This document shows, in pieces, positions 34,585 to 43,886 of a stretch of 64,000 nt of DNA (position 1 is the first letter of the stretch; each line of letters begins with the position of its first letter). A program made the position numbers and the translations under genes. This stretch comes from DATFQE01 sp963733845 (GTDB lineage: Bacteria > Actinomycetota > Thermoleophilia > Gaiellales > Gaiellaceae): positions 1 to 64,000 of the forward strand of contig CAVTEM010000012.1 of NCBI GenBank assembly GCA_963733845.1, given 5' to 3'. The notes under the pieces are model-generated. The model saw nothing but the letters and a program-made list of their open reading frames with translations. It was not told the origin of the DNA and made no database searches.

Positions 34585-37523
34585 GCGCGCTTCACCCGGC
34601 ACATCCGCCAGAGGTCGCACCAGGCGGGACACTCGCCGCCCTTCGGGTCGTGCTTGACGTCGCCGGCCCGGATCCGGCCCGCCAGCTCGAGCGCCTTGTC
34701 TTTGGCGCCCTCCACCTGGGCCCAGAACGCCTCGTCGTCGAGGTAGTCGTTCCGGACGAAGCCGGGCAGCGTCTCCTCGCGCGCGTCCTCGCGCAGCAGC
34801 CCGCGAGCCTTGCGGTCGCCCGCGAGCGGGCGGTAGACGCCGCCGAGCGGCTCGACGCCGACGAGGTCGCGGAGGACGAGCATGTAGAGCGGGATCTGGA
34901 GCCGCAGCTCGCTCTCGATCTCACGCGCCGAGTGCGCGTGCTTGCCGGCCTTGTAGTCCTGGACGATCCCCCGCGCGCTGAAGGGATCGAGGTCGATGCG
35001 GTCGATCTTCCCTCCGATCGTGAGCCCATCCCCGAGCTCGAGTCCGCGCTGCAGCTCCGGCGCCGAACGCTCGGAGCCGAACGAGACCTCGAAGCGGCGC
35101 GGCACGAGCGGCACCTCCGAGCGGGCCTCGTCGCGGACGACCTGCTCCAGATCGCGCCAGAGCCCCTCGCCGAGCTCGCGGCGCTGGAGCTCGGTCGTGT
35201 CCATGCGCACGCCGCCGAGCGCCTCGTCCAGACAGGTGCGCATGAGCCGGGTCGCCTCATCGATCCGCTCCTCGGAGACCTGCTCGATGCCGAGCTCCTT
35301 GGGCAGGCGCGCGAAGAAGCGATGCAGCGCCGTGTGCGCGACCTGCCCGCGCAGCCTGGCGTCGACCTCCGGGTCGATCGTCTTCGGGTCGACGACGCGG
35401 TCGAAGAGCCACGCGGACGAGCAGTCCGCGAAGCGCTCGAGCTCGGTCACGTTGAACGACATCCGCGCCGCGAGCTCCGCCCGCACGCGAGGGTGCCTGA
35501 GCCTCGTCTCGCGCGTGAACGCCATGCGGGCCCGGTCGAGCCGCCGCTCCCAGCCGTTGGCACGGGCGAGCGCGTCGGCCGTGTCGGACCCGTCGTGGTC
35601 GGACGCCAGCAGGGCGAGCGCGCGGAGCCGCTCGCGCTCGCTCGGCGCGTCCTCGAGCGTCCAGGTGAGCTCGGAGAGCGCCCGGCGGCGCGTCCAGCGG
35701 GCGACGTCGTCCGGGTCGAACGCAGCCGCGACCTCCTCCCAGAACGGGCTCGGCTCGCGTGGGCTGCCCTCGTCCCCGGCTGCCTCGCGGACGAGGTAGA
35801 GGCGGCGCGTTGCGCGCGCGCAGGCGGTGTAGAAGAGGTAGCGGTCGCGGCTGACCTGGTCCGGGCGCTCGAGCCGCGCCCCCAGGCGTCGGCGCTCATC
35901 GTCGTCGAGGAACGGCGAAACCCGTCCGCGGCGGGGGAGGCTGCCCTCCTCCAGCCCGAGCAGGAACACGGCCTCGAAGCGGCGAGTTCGCGCCCGCAGG
36001 AGGTCGACGACGGCGACGCAGCCGGCGGTGTTGGGCGCGGAGCCGCGCACGGTCGTCTGGTCGAGCGCGGCGAGGACGTCCTCGCGCGCGACCGGCTCTC
36101 CGGTCAGCCGCTCCCAGCCGGCCAATTCGCCGACCAGGCGCACGCAGGCCTCGTGCGCCCTCAGGTCGAGGCGCGCAGCCTCGCCCGTGGGCGGCGACTC
36201 CAGGCCGTGGGCCGCTCGAAGCATCGCGACGGCCAGCTCCGAGACCAGCTCGAGCGCCGGCTCGGACGACCGCAGCTGGTGGACGCGCTCCAGCACGCCG
36301 GGCCGGAGCTCCTCGACGGTCTCCTCCACCCGCTCGCGGGTCGCGATCGCGCGTCCGCGCAGGCGGCCCTCCAGGAAGTCGACGTTGTGGCGCGGGACGC
36401 CCGAGTAGGGCGAGCGCAGGTGGGCGAAGAAATCGCCACGGCGGTCGCCGCCGAGCCACGCGTAGCGCAGGAGCGAGAGCAGCGACTGGCCGTACGGGGT
36501 CGCCCCGAGCGGGAGCGGCGCCTCGAACGCGTAGGGAATGCCGAGCGTCCCGAAGGCGGTCTCCACCGGCGCACGCCAGCGCTCGAGCGACGGGCAGACG
36601 AGCGCGACCTGCTCCGGATCGGACCCCGAGCGCAGCAGGTCGAGCACCTCCTCGCCGACGAGCTCGAGCGCGCCGCGCACGCCCGCGCCCTCGAAGAAGC
36701 GGATCGCACCCTCGAGCTCGGGTGGGGCGGCCGGATGCGCGTCGTCGAACAGCGTGCGCTCGAGGTGTGCGAGCGCGGGGTGTGCGACCTCGTCGTGCCG
36801 CGGGCCGAGCTCCTCGATCTTGCCGCCTGCCAGCGCGGCCAGGTCCTCGACGGTCCGGCGCAGCGAGGCGAACGCCGGCCGAGCGGGCTCGTACGGAAGC
36901 GAGACGGTGAGCTCGGCGCGACCGGCCAGCGCCTCGAGCAGCGACCACTGCGCGGCGGTGAGGTCCTCGAAGCCGTACGCGAACACCGGCTCACCGTTCC
37001 AGGCGTCGAGGTCCCCGGCGAGGCGATGCGCCGCCCGCGCGCGCTCGAGCTCGCGGTCGGTCAGCCCGAGCCGCTCGAGCTCGGCGCGGTACGCCGCAAA
37101 GAGGCGCGCGAGGTCTCCGTCCAGGGCCGCCGGCTCGAGCAGCCCGGACTCCAGCTCCCGGATCGCGTCGCGAAGCGAGTCGATGAACCCGCGCGAGCGC
37201 GCCGAGGCGGAGAGGCCGTTCAGCGAGGTCGACGCGACGGCGCGCCCGAGCACGAGCGCCGCCTGCGCGTCGGTCGCGGGCGCGCGACGGTCCGCGTCAC
37301 CCGAGGCGATCCGCCGGAAGAGGTCGTCGAAGGTGCCGACCGAGCCGCCGAGCAGGGCGCCGCAGCGCGCGACCAGCTCCCGCTCGACCAGCTCGACGTC
37401 CGGTCGCGTCGGCACGATGAGGACGGGCTCCGCAGGAAGGGCCTCGAGGTACGCGTCGAGAAGACGGCGCAGTTTGCCCGCGTTCGCGGGCCCCGTGATG
37501 AGCGTCAGGCCCAAGCGACTCAT
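34581..37523 (-). CDS. AddB-like PD-(D/E)XK nuclease/inactive helicase subunit
   Basis: 980 residues. The N-terminus has a degenerate Walker A (GPANAGKLRRLLDAYL) and a UvrD-like helicase layout without clear motifs II/III. The C-terminal third is a nuclease domain (GQVAHTALHRFF, GKIDRIDLDPFSARGIVQDYKAGK) with cysteines FADCSSAWLF early and CPAWCDLWRMC at the end, the four ligands typical of the AddB iron-sulfur cluster. It precedes and overlaps the AddA-like gene, matching addB-addA order. ATG 37523 is chosen because it opens LTLITGPANAGK directly. Confidence 0.8.
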   Translation of the reverse strand: MSRLGLTLITGPANAGKLRRLLDAYLEALPAEPVLIVPTRPDVELVERELVARCGALLGGSVGTFDDLFRRIASGDADRRAPATDAQAALVLGRAVASTSLNGLSASARSRGFIDSLRDAIRELESGLLEPAALDGDLARLFAAYRAELERLGLTDRELERARAAHRLAGDLDAWNGEPVFAYGFEDLTAAQWSLLEALAGRAELTVSLPYEPARPAFASLRRTVEDLAALAGGKIEELGPRHDEVAHPALAHLERTLFDDAHPAAPPELEGAIRFFEGAGVRGALELVGEEVLDLLRSGSDPEQVALVCPSLERWRAPVETAFGTLGIPYAFEAPLPLGATPYGQSLLSLLRYAWLGGDRRGDFFAHLRSPYSGVPRHNVDFLEGRLRGRAIATRERVEETVEELRPGVLERVHQLRSSEPALELVSELAVAMLRAAHGLESPPTGEAARLDLRAHEACVRLVGELAGWERLTGEPVAREDVLAALDQTTVRGSAPNTAGCVAVVDLLRARTRRFEAVFLLGLEEGSLPRRGRVSPFLDDDERRRLGARLERPDQVSRDRYLFYTACARATRRLYLVREAAGDEGSPREPSPFWEEVAAAFDPDDVARWTRRRALSELTWTLEDAPSERERLRALALLASDHDGSDTADALARANGWERRLDRARMAFTRETRLRHPRVRAELAARMSFNVTELERFADCSSAWLFDRVVDPKTIDPEVDARLRGQVAHTALHRFFARLPKELGIEQVSEERIDEATRLMRTCLDEALGGVRMDTTELQRRELGEGLWRDLEQVVRDEARSEVPLVPRRFEVSFGSERSAPELQRGLELGDGLTIGGKIDRIDLDPFSARGIVQDYKAGKHAHSAREIESELRLQIPLYMLVLRDLVGVEPLGGVYRPLAGDRKARGLLREDAREETLPGFVRNDYLDDEAFWAQVEGAKDKALELAGRIRAGDVKHDPKGGECPAWCDLWRMCRVKRA

Positions 37524-37628
37524 CGTAGACCTCGGTCCCGACGACGCCTGGCGCGAAAACAGGAAAGAGCGGGAAGAATCTGAGTGCGCCTGGGGGAACC
37601 CGAGGCTCCCCCAGTCGACTTCCCGGAA

Positions 37629-37826
37629 CTACGCCGCTACGGACTTCGGGCGCCGGCCTCGGCGCGCCGTCGGACGACCCGGCGTCTTCGCCGCGCAGTC
37701 GTCGCAGAGATCGGCTTGCTTTGCGCCGCGGCGGGCGTCCGAATAGGTCAGGCGCATCGTCGCGCCCTTCCCCTCGCCCACTTCCTTGCCGCAGTCGTCA
37801 CAAACAAGCACCGTCTTTCGAGCCAC
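37629..37826 (-). CDS. small zinc-finger protein with basic GRP-containing tail
   Basis: 65 residues. CDDCGKEVGEG and DLCDDCAAK give a C-x2-C ... C-x2-C zinc site; the tail PGRPTARRGRRPKSVAA contains a GRP core flanked by arginines, like AT-hook/Lsr2-type minor-groove binders. A DNA-binding or nucleoid-associated role is plausible but unproven. The ribosome site GAGAGGAGAA precedes ATG 37826. It sits between topoisomerase IB and addB on the same strand. Confidence 0.65.
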   Translation of the reverse strand: MARKTVLVCDDCGKEVGEGKGATMRLTYSDARRGAKQADLCDDCAAKTPGRPTARRGRRPKSVAA

Positions 37827-37886
37827 GACTTCTCCTCTCGAGCAGCTTGTACTGCACGAAGCCTAACCACAAATCGAGGAGTGAAT

Positions 37887-38902
37887 CTAGGCCGCCGCGC
37901 GCGAGCGGCGAATTCGCCACGACCGCAGCAGCGAGAGGAGCGCTTGCTCCTCCACATCGAGACCGATATCGCGAGCGCCGACGACTCGTAAATGCCGCGG
38001 TCGAAAATCGTCGATCGTGCGGCCGTCCAGGTACTGCTCGACGACCGCCGGGCTCACGTAGGAAGCGCGAGCGACTGCAGGTGTGTTGCCGAGCCGCTCC
38101 GCAACCTTGCGCATGACGGCGGCGACCGCGCGCTTCTGCTCGGCCGCCGATTCCGCAGGCTCGCGCTCCGCGAGTGCAACCGCGGCGAGCAGCGTGCCGC
38201 CCCAGGTGCGGAAGTCCTTGGCCGTGAACTCCTCGCCCATGTAGATGCGGATGTAGTCGTTGAGCCGCTCGGACGTCAGGTTGTAGAGATCGCCCTCCCA
38301 CTCGTAGCGGAAGAGGCGGCGGCCCCCCTCGAGGGCGACCAGTTCCTTGATCGCGTCCGCGAGCTCCGAATCGACGATCTGGGCGCGAACCCAGATCCGT
38401 TGCTTGCTGCGAAAGCGAAAGGTGATTCGACTGCCTCGAACGGACACGTGACTCTTGTTCAGCGTGGTGATCCCATAGGTACGTGATTCGCGCACGTGAC
38501 GCTCCGAGCCGACGCGGAACCAGCCGAGATTGATCAACCGCACGGCGACCGCGCTGACCCGTTCGCGGTCGCGCGGATCCTTTTCCATGTGCTCCGGACA
38601 TCGCCTCGCGAAGCTCGGGAAGGCGGTCGGCGAAGAGGGTGAGCTTGTCGTATTTCGCCTGCTCCTGCTGCGCCCGATATTCGGGGTGATAGAGGTACTG
38701 GCGCCGCCCGGCGGAGTCGACGTCCGGTCGCCTGCAGCTTCGCGTTCGCGCGCGGCGAAATCCACACGTCCTTCCACGCAGGCGGGATCGCGAGCGTTTC
38801 GATCCGCTCGAGCTTGTCCGGATCGGCGATCCGCCTTCCGCGCGAGTCGAGGTAGCGAAACCGCCGCCGCCCCTCCCGCCTCCAGCCACCCTTGCGCGCC
38901 AT
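37887..38902 (-). CDS. DNA topoisomerase IB (two frame breaks)
   Basis: Joined length about 338 residues, normal for poxvirus-type bacterial TopIB. The N-terminal frame (from ATG 38902) has RFRYLDSRGRRIADPDKLERI and IPPAWKDVWISP; a break near 38710 leads to GRRQYLYHPEYRAQQEQAKYD, another near 38595 to the remaining two-thirds (AVRLINLGWFRVG, YGITTLNKSHV, DFRTWGGTLLAAVAL). The end has ARASYVSPAVVEQYLDG with the active-site tyrosine. It relaxes supercoils by a 3'-phosphotyrosyl intermediate. The longest open piece is 37887-38600. Confidence 0.8.
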
Positions 38903-38946
38903 GGTGACCCATCCTTCCCCCGGGGTCGCCCGGAATAATCCCGCGC

Positions 38947-40018
38947 ATGGCCGCCGAGACGATCGCCGTCCTCGAGGGGGACGAGACCGGGCAGGAGCTG
39001 CTCGAGGAGGCACTGCGCACGCTCGCGCCCGACGTGATCGGCGTCGAGCTCGAGCTCGTCCGCTTCGACCTGTCGCTCGAGAACCGCCGGGCGACCGACA
39101 ACCGCGTCGTCTCCGAAGCGGCCGCCGCGATCCGCGAGCACGGCCTCGGCCTGAAGGCGGCGACGATCACGCCGGAGACACGGAATGACGTCGGCTCGCC
39201 GAACCGGATCCTGCGCGAGGAGATCGACGGCAAGGTGATCGTGCGCACGGGCCGGCGGATCCCGGGCGTGATGCCGCTCGCAGGTGTCCACGCTCCGATC
39301 TCGGTCGTCCGCATGGCGGTCGGGGACGCCTACGGCGCGGAGGAGTGGCGCGAGGGCGACGGCGACTCGGAGGTCGCCTTCCGCACCGAGCGGATCGAAC
39401 GGGGAATCTGCCGCGCGGTGTCGGAGTACGCCTTCCGGCTCGCGGAGCGGAGCAACGCGACCGTCTTCGGCGGGCCGAAGTACACGGTCAGCCCAACCTA
39501 CGAGGGCATGCTCAAGGAGGAGATGGACGCCGCGGCGGCGCGCCACCCGGAGATCCCCTACCGGCCGCAGCTGATCGACGCCACCTTCGCGCTCGTGCTC
39601 AACTCGGGCGGCTCGCCGCTCGTGATCCCGGCGCTCAACCGCGACGGGGACATCCTCTCCGACCTCGTCCTGCCGCTGTTCGGCTCGATCGCCGGCGCCG
39701 AATCGCTGCTGATCGCCTTCGACAGCCGAGTACGTGCCCACAGCGGTCATGGCCGAGGCGGCACACGGGACCGCGCCCGCCCTGCTCGGCAAGAACGTGG
39801 CCAACCCGCTCGCGATGATCCTCGCGGGCGCCTCGCTGCTCCTCCACGGCGGCGAGGACCTGCAGCTCGCCGCGCGGGCGCTGCGGGAGGCATCGCTCGA
39901 GGCCGTCGCCGAGGGCATCCGCACGGCCGACCTCGGCGGCCACGCCGGCACGACCGAGTTCACCGACGAGGTGATCCGGCGCGTGCGCTCGAAGCTCGAG
40001 GTCTGGGCCGCCCTCTGA
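38947..40018 (+). CDS. isocitrate/3-isopropylmalate dehydrogenase family enzyme (one frame break)
   Basis: About 357 residues when joined. ATG 38947 opens MAAETIAVLEGDETGQELLEEAL; then RNDVGSPNRILREEIDGKVI, AFRTERIERGICRAVSEYAF, and SDLVLPLFGSIAGAESLLI with the metal/substrate aspartate. Near 39724 one base must be removed to reach AEYVPTAVMAEAAHGTAPALLGKN and AGTTEFTDEVIRRVRS. The HGTAP motif and overall layout point to NAD(P)-dependent decarboxylating dehydrogenases; the unusual EGDETGQELL start suggests an isocitrate rather than isopropylmalate substrate, but this is uncertain. Confidence 0.75.
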
Positions 40019-40044
40019 GCCAAGTCGGCGGCGACGGTTCCCGT

Positions 40045-40071
40045 TTGACGCCGTCCGGCGCGACGTATAAA
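40045..40071 (+). promoter_or_regulatory. promoter candidate of the sulfate-transport operon
   Basis: TTGACG (40045-40050) and TATAAA (40066-40071) are separated by 15 bases, slightly short of the usual 17. The -10 box ends 8 bases before ATG 40080, which would place the transcript start at or next to the start codon (leaderless mRNA). Confidence 0.5.
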
Positions 40072-40079
40072 CATCGCCG

Positions 40080-41099
40080 ATGATTCCGATTAGGACATCA
40101 ATACTGTGGCCGGCCTCATGCTGGCCGCGATCGCTGGTGCTTACGGGGTGTGGCGGCACGGACGGGGCCGGCGGGAGACGGGACACGACGCTGACGCTCG
40201 TCGCGTACTCGACGCCGCGTGAGGTCTACGAGGAGCTGATCCCCGCCTTCACCGCCACGCCGGCCGGAGCCGGCGTCTCCTTCGAGCAGTCGTACGCCGC
40301 CTCGGGCGAGCAGAGCAGGGCGGTCGAGTCGGGCCTGCCGGCGTCCGTCGTCGCCTTCTCGCTCGCGCCCGACGTGACCCGGCTCGTGGAGGCGGACCTG
40401 GTCGAGCCCGACTGGGCCGACGACGAGCACAAGGGCATGGTCAGCAACTCGGTGGTCGTGCTCGCCGTCCGCAAGGGGAACCCGAAGGGAATCAAGGGGT
40501 GGTCCGACCTCCTGCGCGACGACATCGAGGTGATCACACCGAACCCGTTCACGTCCGGGCGGCGCGCGATGGAACGTCATGGCCGCGTACGGCGCCCAAC
40601 TCGAGCAGGGCAAGTCGAACGAGGAGGCGGTCGAGTACCTCCGCCAGCTCTTCCACAACGTCCCCGTGCAGGACAAGAGCGCGCGCGAGTCCCTGCAGAC
40701 CTTCGCGGGCGGCAAGGGCGACGTGCTGATCGCGTACGAGAACGAGGCGATCACCGCCCAGCAGAAGGGCGAGGAACTCGACTACGTGATCCCCGCCGAG
40801 ACGATCCTGATCGAGAACCCGATCGCGGTCGTCTCGGAGGACGGACGCGAAGCACCCAGGAGAAGGCACAGGCGTTCATCGACTACGCCCGCTCCGAGCC
40901 GGGGCAGAAGGTCTTCGCCGAGAAGGGCTACCGCTCGATCCTGCCCGAGCTCGTCGAAGCCGACCGCTATCCCGAGCCGGAGTCGCTCTTCACGATCGAG
41001 AAGTTCGGCGGCTGGGAGAAGGTCATGGCCGACTTCTTCGACCGTGAGGACGGGATCATGGCCGAGATCGAGCGCGAGCTCGGGGCGCCGCTCGAGTGA
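40080..41099 (+). CDS. sulfate-type ABC transporter substrate-binding lipoprotein (several frame breaks)
   Basis: Joined, the N-terminus reads a lipoprotein signal (VAGLMLAAIAG in one frame, LTGCGGTDGAG lipobox in the next), then TLTLVAYSTPREVYEELIPAF and SYAASGEQSRAVESGLPASVVAFSL, PDVTRLVEADLVEPDW, NPKGIKGWSDLL, as in Sbp/CysP sulfate-binding proteins. Breaks near 40570 and 40850 lead to AAYGAQLEQGKSNEEAVEYL, GGKGDVLIAYENEAI, then TQEKAQAFIDYARSEPGQKV. Captures sulfate/thiosulfate outside the membrane for CysTWA. Its TGA overlaps the cysT GTG (41096-41099). Confidence 0.8.
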   Translation: MIPIRTSILWPASCWPRSLVLTGCGGTDGAGGRRDTTLTLVAYSTPREVYEELIPAFTATPAGAGVSFEQSYAASGEQSRAVESGLPASVVAFSLAPDVTRLVEADLVEPDWADDEHKGMVSNSVVVLAVRKGNPKGIKGWSDLLRDDIEVITPNPFTSGRRAMERHGRVRRPTRAGQVERGGGRVPPPALPQRPRAGQERARVPADLRGRQGRRADRVRERGDHRPAEGRGTRLRDPRRDDPDREPDRGRLGGRTRSTQEKAQAFIDYARSEPGQKVFAEKGYRSILPELVEADRYPEPESLFTIEKFGGWEKVMADFFDREDGIMAEIERELGAPLE

Positions 41100-41928
41100 G
41101 CGTCGCGGCCTCTGCGCGTCGCTCGCGCCCGTGGCCCGGCGGGAGCGTCGCGGCGGGGGCCTCGTCGGTCGGAATCTCGACCGCGTACCTGAGCCTGATC
41201 GTCCTGCTGCCGCTGGCCGCGCTCACCTGGCGCTCGACGCAGGGCGGCTGGAGCGAGTTCTGGGAGGCGGTCACGGATCCGCAGGCTGTGGCGTCGCTGA
41301 AGATCACGCTCGGCGCTCTCGCTCGCCGTCGTCGCTCTCAACGCGGTCGTCGGGACGATCACCGCCTGGGTGCTCGTCCGCGACTCGTTCCGCGGCAAGA
41401 GCCTGCTCAACACGGTGATCGACCTGCCGTTCGCGCTGCCGACGATCGTCGCGGGTCTGACGTTGCTCGCGCTGTACGGGCCGAGGAGCCCGATCGGCGT
41501 CAACGTCGCCTACACGAAGATCGCCGTGCTGCTCGCACTGCTCTTCGTGACGCTCCCGTTCGTCGTCCGCACCGTCCAGCCCGTCCTGCTCGAGCTCGAC
41601 CGCGAGATGGAGGAGGCGGCCGCCTCGCTCGGCGCCGGCCGGCTCGCGATCTTCCGGCGCGATCGTCTTCCCGAACCTCTTCCCGGCGATCCTCTCCGGC
41701 GTCGCGCTCGCGTTCGCGCGGGCGGTGGGCGAGTTCGGGGCCGTCGTGCTGATCTCGGGGAACATCCCCTTCGACACCGAGATCGCCTCGGTCTACATCT
41801 TCGGGCAGATCGAGAGCAACAACGTCACGGGAGCGGCCGCGGTGTCGGTACTGCTGCTCGCGATCTCGTTCGCGGCGCTGCTCGGGATCGGCGCCATCCG
41901 CCGCTGGGCGACGAGGCACGATGGCTAG
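41096..41928 (+). CDS. cysT: sulfate ABC transporter permease CysT (two frame breaks)
   Basis: About 277 residues joined, six membrane segments. After a basic N-terminus, STAYLSLIVLLPLAALTWRS is the first helix; a break near 41320 leads to NAVVGTITAWVLVRDSFRGKSLL and DLPFALPTIVAGLTLLALYG, a second near 41660 to FPAILSGVALAFARAVGEFGAVV and SGNIPFDTEIASVYIF. The EEAAASLGAG and ARAVGEFGAV segments are the coupling loop that contacts the ATPase. It works with the next permease and CysA to import sulfate. Confidence 0.85.
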
Positions 41929-42718
41929 CGCCAGAATATCTGCTGCGCTTCGTCGCGATCGGCTACGTGAGCGCGCTGCTGCTCGTGCCGCTGGCGATCG
42001 TGTTCAGGCGGGCGTTCGCGGACGGCTTCGGGCCGGCCTGGGACGCCGTCACGACGCCCGGCTGCGGTGCACGCGTTCTGGCTGACGATCCTGATCGCGC
42101 TGATCGCCGTGCCGGCGAACACGATCTTCGGCGTGCTCTGCGCGCTCGCGATCGTGCGGCACCGCTTCCGCGGGACACGGGCTCGTGAACAGCGCGGTCG
42201 ACCTGCCGCTCGCGCTCTCACCCGTCGTCGTCGGCCTCGCGCTCTTGCTGCTCTACGGCCGCGAGGGCTGGTTCGGCGGCTGGCTGATGGACCACGGCTA
42301 CCAGGTGATCTTCGCGCTGCCCTCGATGGTGCTGGCGACGATCTTCGTGTCGCTGCCCTTCGTCGTCCGTGAGGTCGTACCCGTCCTGCGGGAGATCGGC
42401 GACGAGCAGGAACAGGCGGCCTCGACGCTGGGCGCGTCGTCCTGGCAGACCTTCTGGCGGATCACGCTGCCGGCGATCCGGTGGGGCGTCGCCTACGGCA
42501 TCGTCCTGACCACCGCTCGCTGCCTCGGCGAGTTCGGCGCCGTGAGCGTCGTGTCGGGCCGCATCGCCGGCCGCACCGAGACGATGACGACCCACGTCGG
42601 CGAGCGCTTCGAGGCGTTCGACCTCGTCGGCGCCTACGCGGCCTCCGTCGTGCTGGCCGTGCTCGCGATGTCGACGTTGCTCGTGCTGACCGCGTTCCAG
42701 CGAAAGGAGGAGAACTAG
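41921..42718 (+). CDS. cysW: sulfate ABC transporter permease CysW (frame breaks near the start)
   Basis: ATG 41921 overlaps the cysT stop, but one base must be dropped almost at once to read APEYLLRFVAIGYVSALLLVP and IVFRRAFADGFGPAWDAV. Further breaks near 42060 and 42178 lead to FWLTILIALIAVPANTIFGV and then the intact remainder NSAVDLPLALSPVVVGLALLLLYG to FQRKEEN. The coupling loop EQAASTLGASSWQTF and ARCLGEFGAVSVVSG are present. Partner of CysT in the sulfate permease. A very strong ribosome site for the next ORF lies at its end. Confidence 0.85.
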
Positions 42719-42885
42719 TGCCCCTTCCAGCAATACACGCCTACTTCTGGCCCGCGATCACGCGGCGCCAGGAACCACCCTCGCCCTTGCAAAGGCTGCA
42801 GAGAGCCTTTGACGCGGGCGAGTGCGGCCCCTGGCATGGTGCTCGCGACCCAGAAGCTGGGCAGCATCACTGGAAGGGGCACTAA
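42718..42885 (+). CDS. unrecognised 55-residue protein inside the sulfate-transport operon
   Basis: GTG 42718 shares its G with the cysW stop (TAGTG) and has an excellent ribosome site (AAAGGAGG, 42703-42710) at 7 bases. Its TAA (42883-42885) directly abuts the cysA ATG (42886). This two-sided coupling, and the lack of frame breaks, argue for a real gene. The protein is soluble-looking, rich in His, Trp, Pro and Arg (AIHAYFWPAITRRQEPPSPL, one Cys in GECGPWHG, end QHHWKGH). I know no family for it. It could assist the transporter or bind a metal; both are guesses. Confidence 0.65.
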   Translation: MPLPAIHAYFWPAITRRQEPPSPLQRLQRAFDAGECGPWHGARDPEAGQHHWKGH

Positions 42886-43871
42886 ATGGCGATCGAGGCG
42901 AGAGGCGTGACCAAGCGGTTCGGCGACTTCGTCGCTCTCGACGACGTCTACGTTCAGGTTCCGGGCGGCTCGCTGACGGCGCTGCTCGGCCCGAGCGGCA
43001 GCGGCAAGTCGACGCTCCTGCGCGTGCTCGCGGGGCTCGAGATCCCGGACGAGGGCGAGGTGCTGATCTCCGGTGAGGACGCCACGGGCAGTCGCCCCGC
43101 AGAAGCGCGGGGTCGGCTTCGTGTTCCAGCACTACGCCGCCTTCAAGCACATGACCGTCTGGAACAACGTCGCGTTCGGGCTGAAGATCCGACGCCGGCC
43201 GAAGGCCGAGGTCGAGGCGCGCGTCCAGGAGCTGCTCGACCTCGTGCAGCTCGACGGGCTTCGCCGACCGCTACCCGGCCCAGCTCTCGGGCGGCCAGCG
43301 CCAGCGGATGGCGCTGGCCCGCGCGCTGGCGGTCGAGCCCAAGGTGCTGCTCCTCGACGAGCCGTTCGGCGCACTGGACGCACGCGTGCGCAAAGAGCTG
43401 CGCGCCTGGCTACGGCGCCTGCACGAGGAGGTGCACGTGACGACCGTCTTCGTCACGCACGACCAGGAGGAGGCGATGGAGGTCGCCGACCAGATCGTGG
43501 TCATGAACCACGGCCGCGTCGAGCAGACGGCAGGTGCCCGCGAGCTCTACGACGAGCCGGCCAACGAGTTCGTGATGAGCTTCGTCGGCCCGGTCAACCG
43601 CCTCGACGACGACTGGATCCGCCCGCACGACCTGGAGCTCACGCGCGAGAGCAACGGCGCCACGCGGCCCGCCCGCGTCGAGCGCGTCCTCCATCTCGGC
43701 TTCGAGACGCGCGTGGAGCTGGCGCTCGAGGACGGCGAGGAGCTCTGGGCGCAGATGACCCACGAGCAGTGCGAGGAGCTCCAGCTCGAGGCCGGCACGC
43801 AGGTACACGTGCGGCCGCGGCGCGCCCGCTCGTTCACGGACACGTCTGCTTCAGCCGTGTCCAGGGTCTGA
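42886..43871 (+). CDS. cysA: sulfate ABC transporter ATP-binding protein CysA (two frame breaks)
   Basis: About 328 residues joined. Walker A GPSGSGKST at 35-43; a break near 43090 leads to the Q-loop VGFVFQHYAAFKHMTVWNNVAFG; a break near 43260 leads to the signature LSGGQRQRMALARAL, Walker B VLLLDEPFGALD and H-loop VFVTHDQEEAMEVAD. The C-terminal ~90 residues (FVGPVNRL, WIRPHDLEL, LELEAGTQVHVRPRR-like end) form the TOBE regulatory domain of the CysA type. Energises the CysTW permease. The last codons overlap palindromic repeat copy 2. Confidence 0.9.
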
Positions 43872-43878
43872 CCCGGGC
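43854..43878. repeat. palindromic repeat, copy 2
   Basis: GCCGTGTCCAGGGTCTGACC followed by CGGGC matches the reverse complement of 29778-29803 except for one substitution and one small gap. It covers the cysA stop codon (TGA 43869-43871) and lies between convergent genes, like copy 1. Confidence 0.55.
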
Positions 43879-43886
43879 GCCGCCGC

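Noticed and set aside
34650..37583. 977-codon plus-strand open frame
   Set aside because: It lies exactly opposite the AddB-like gene and has no motifs; it is an artefact of high GC in the third codon position.
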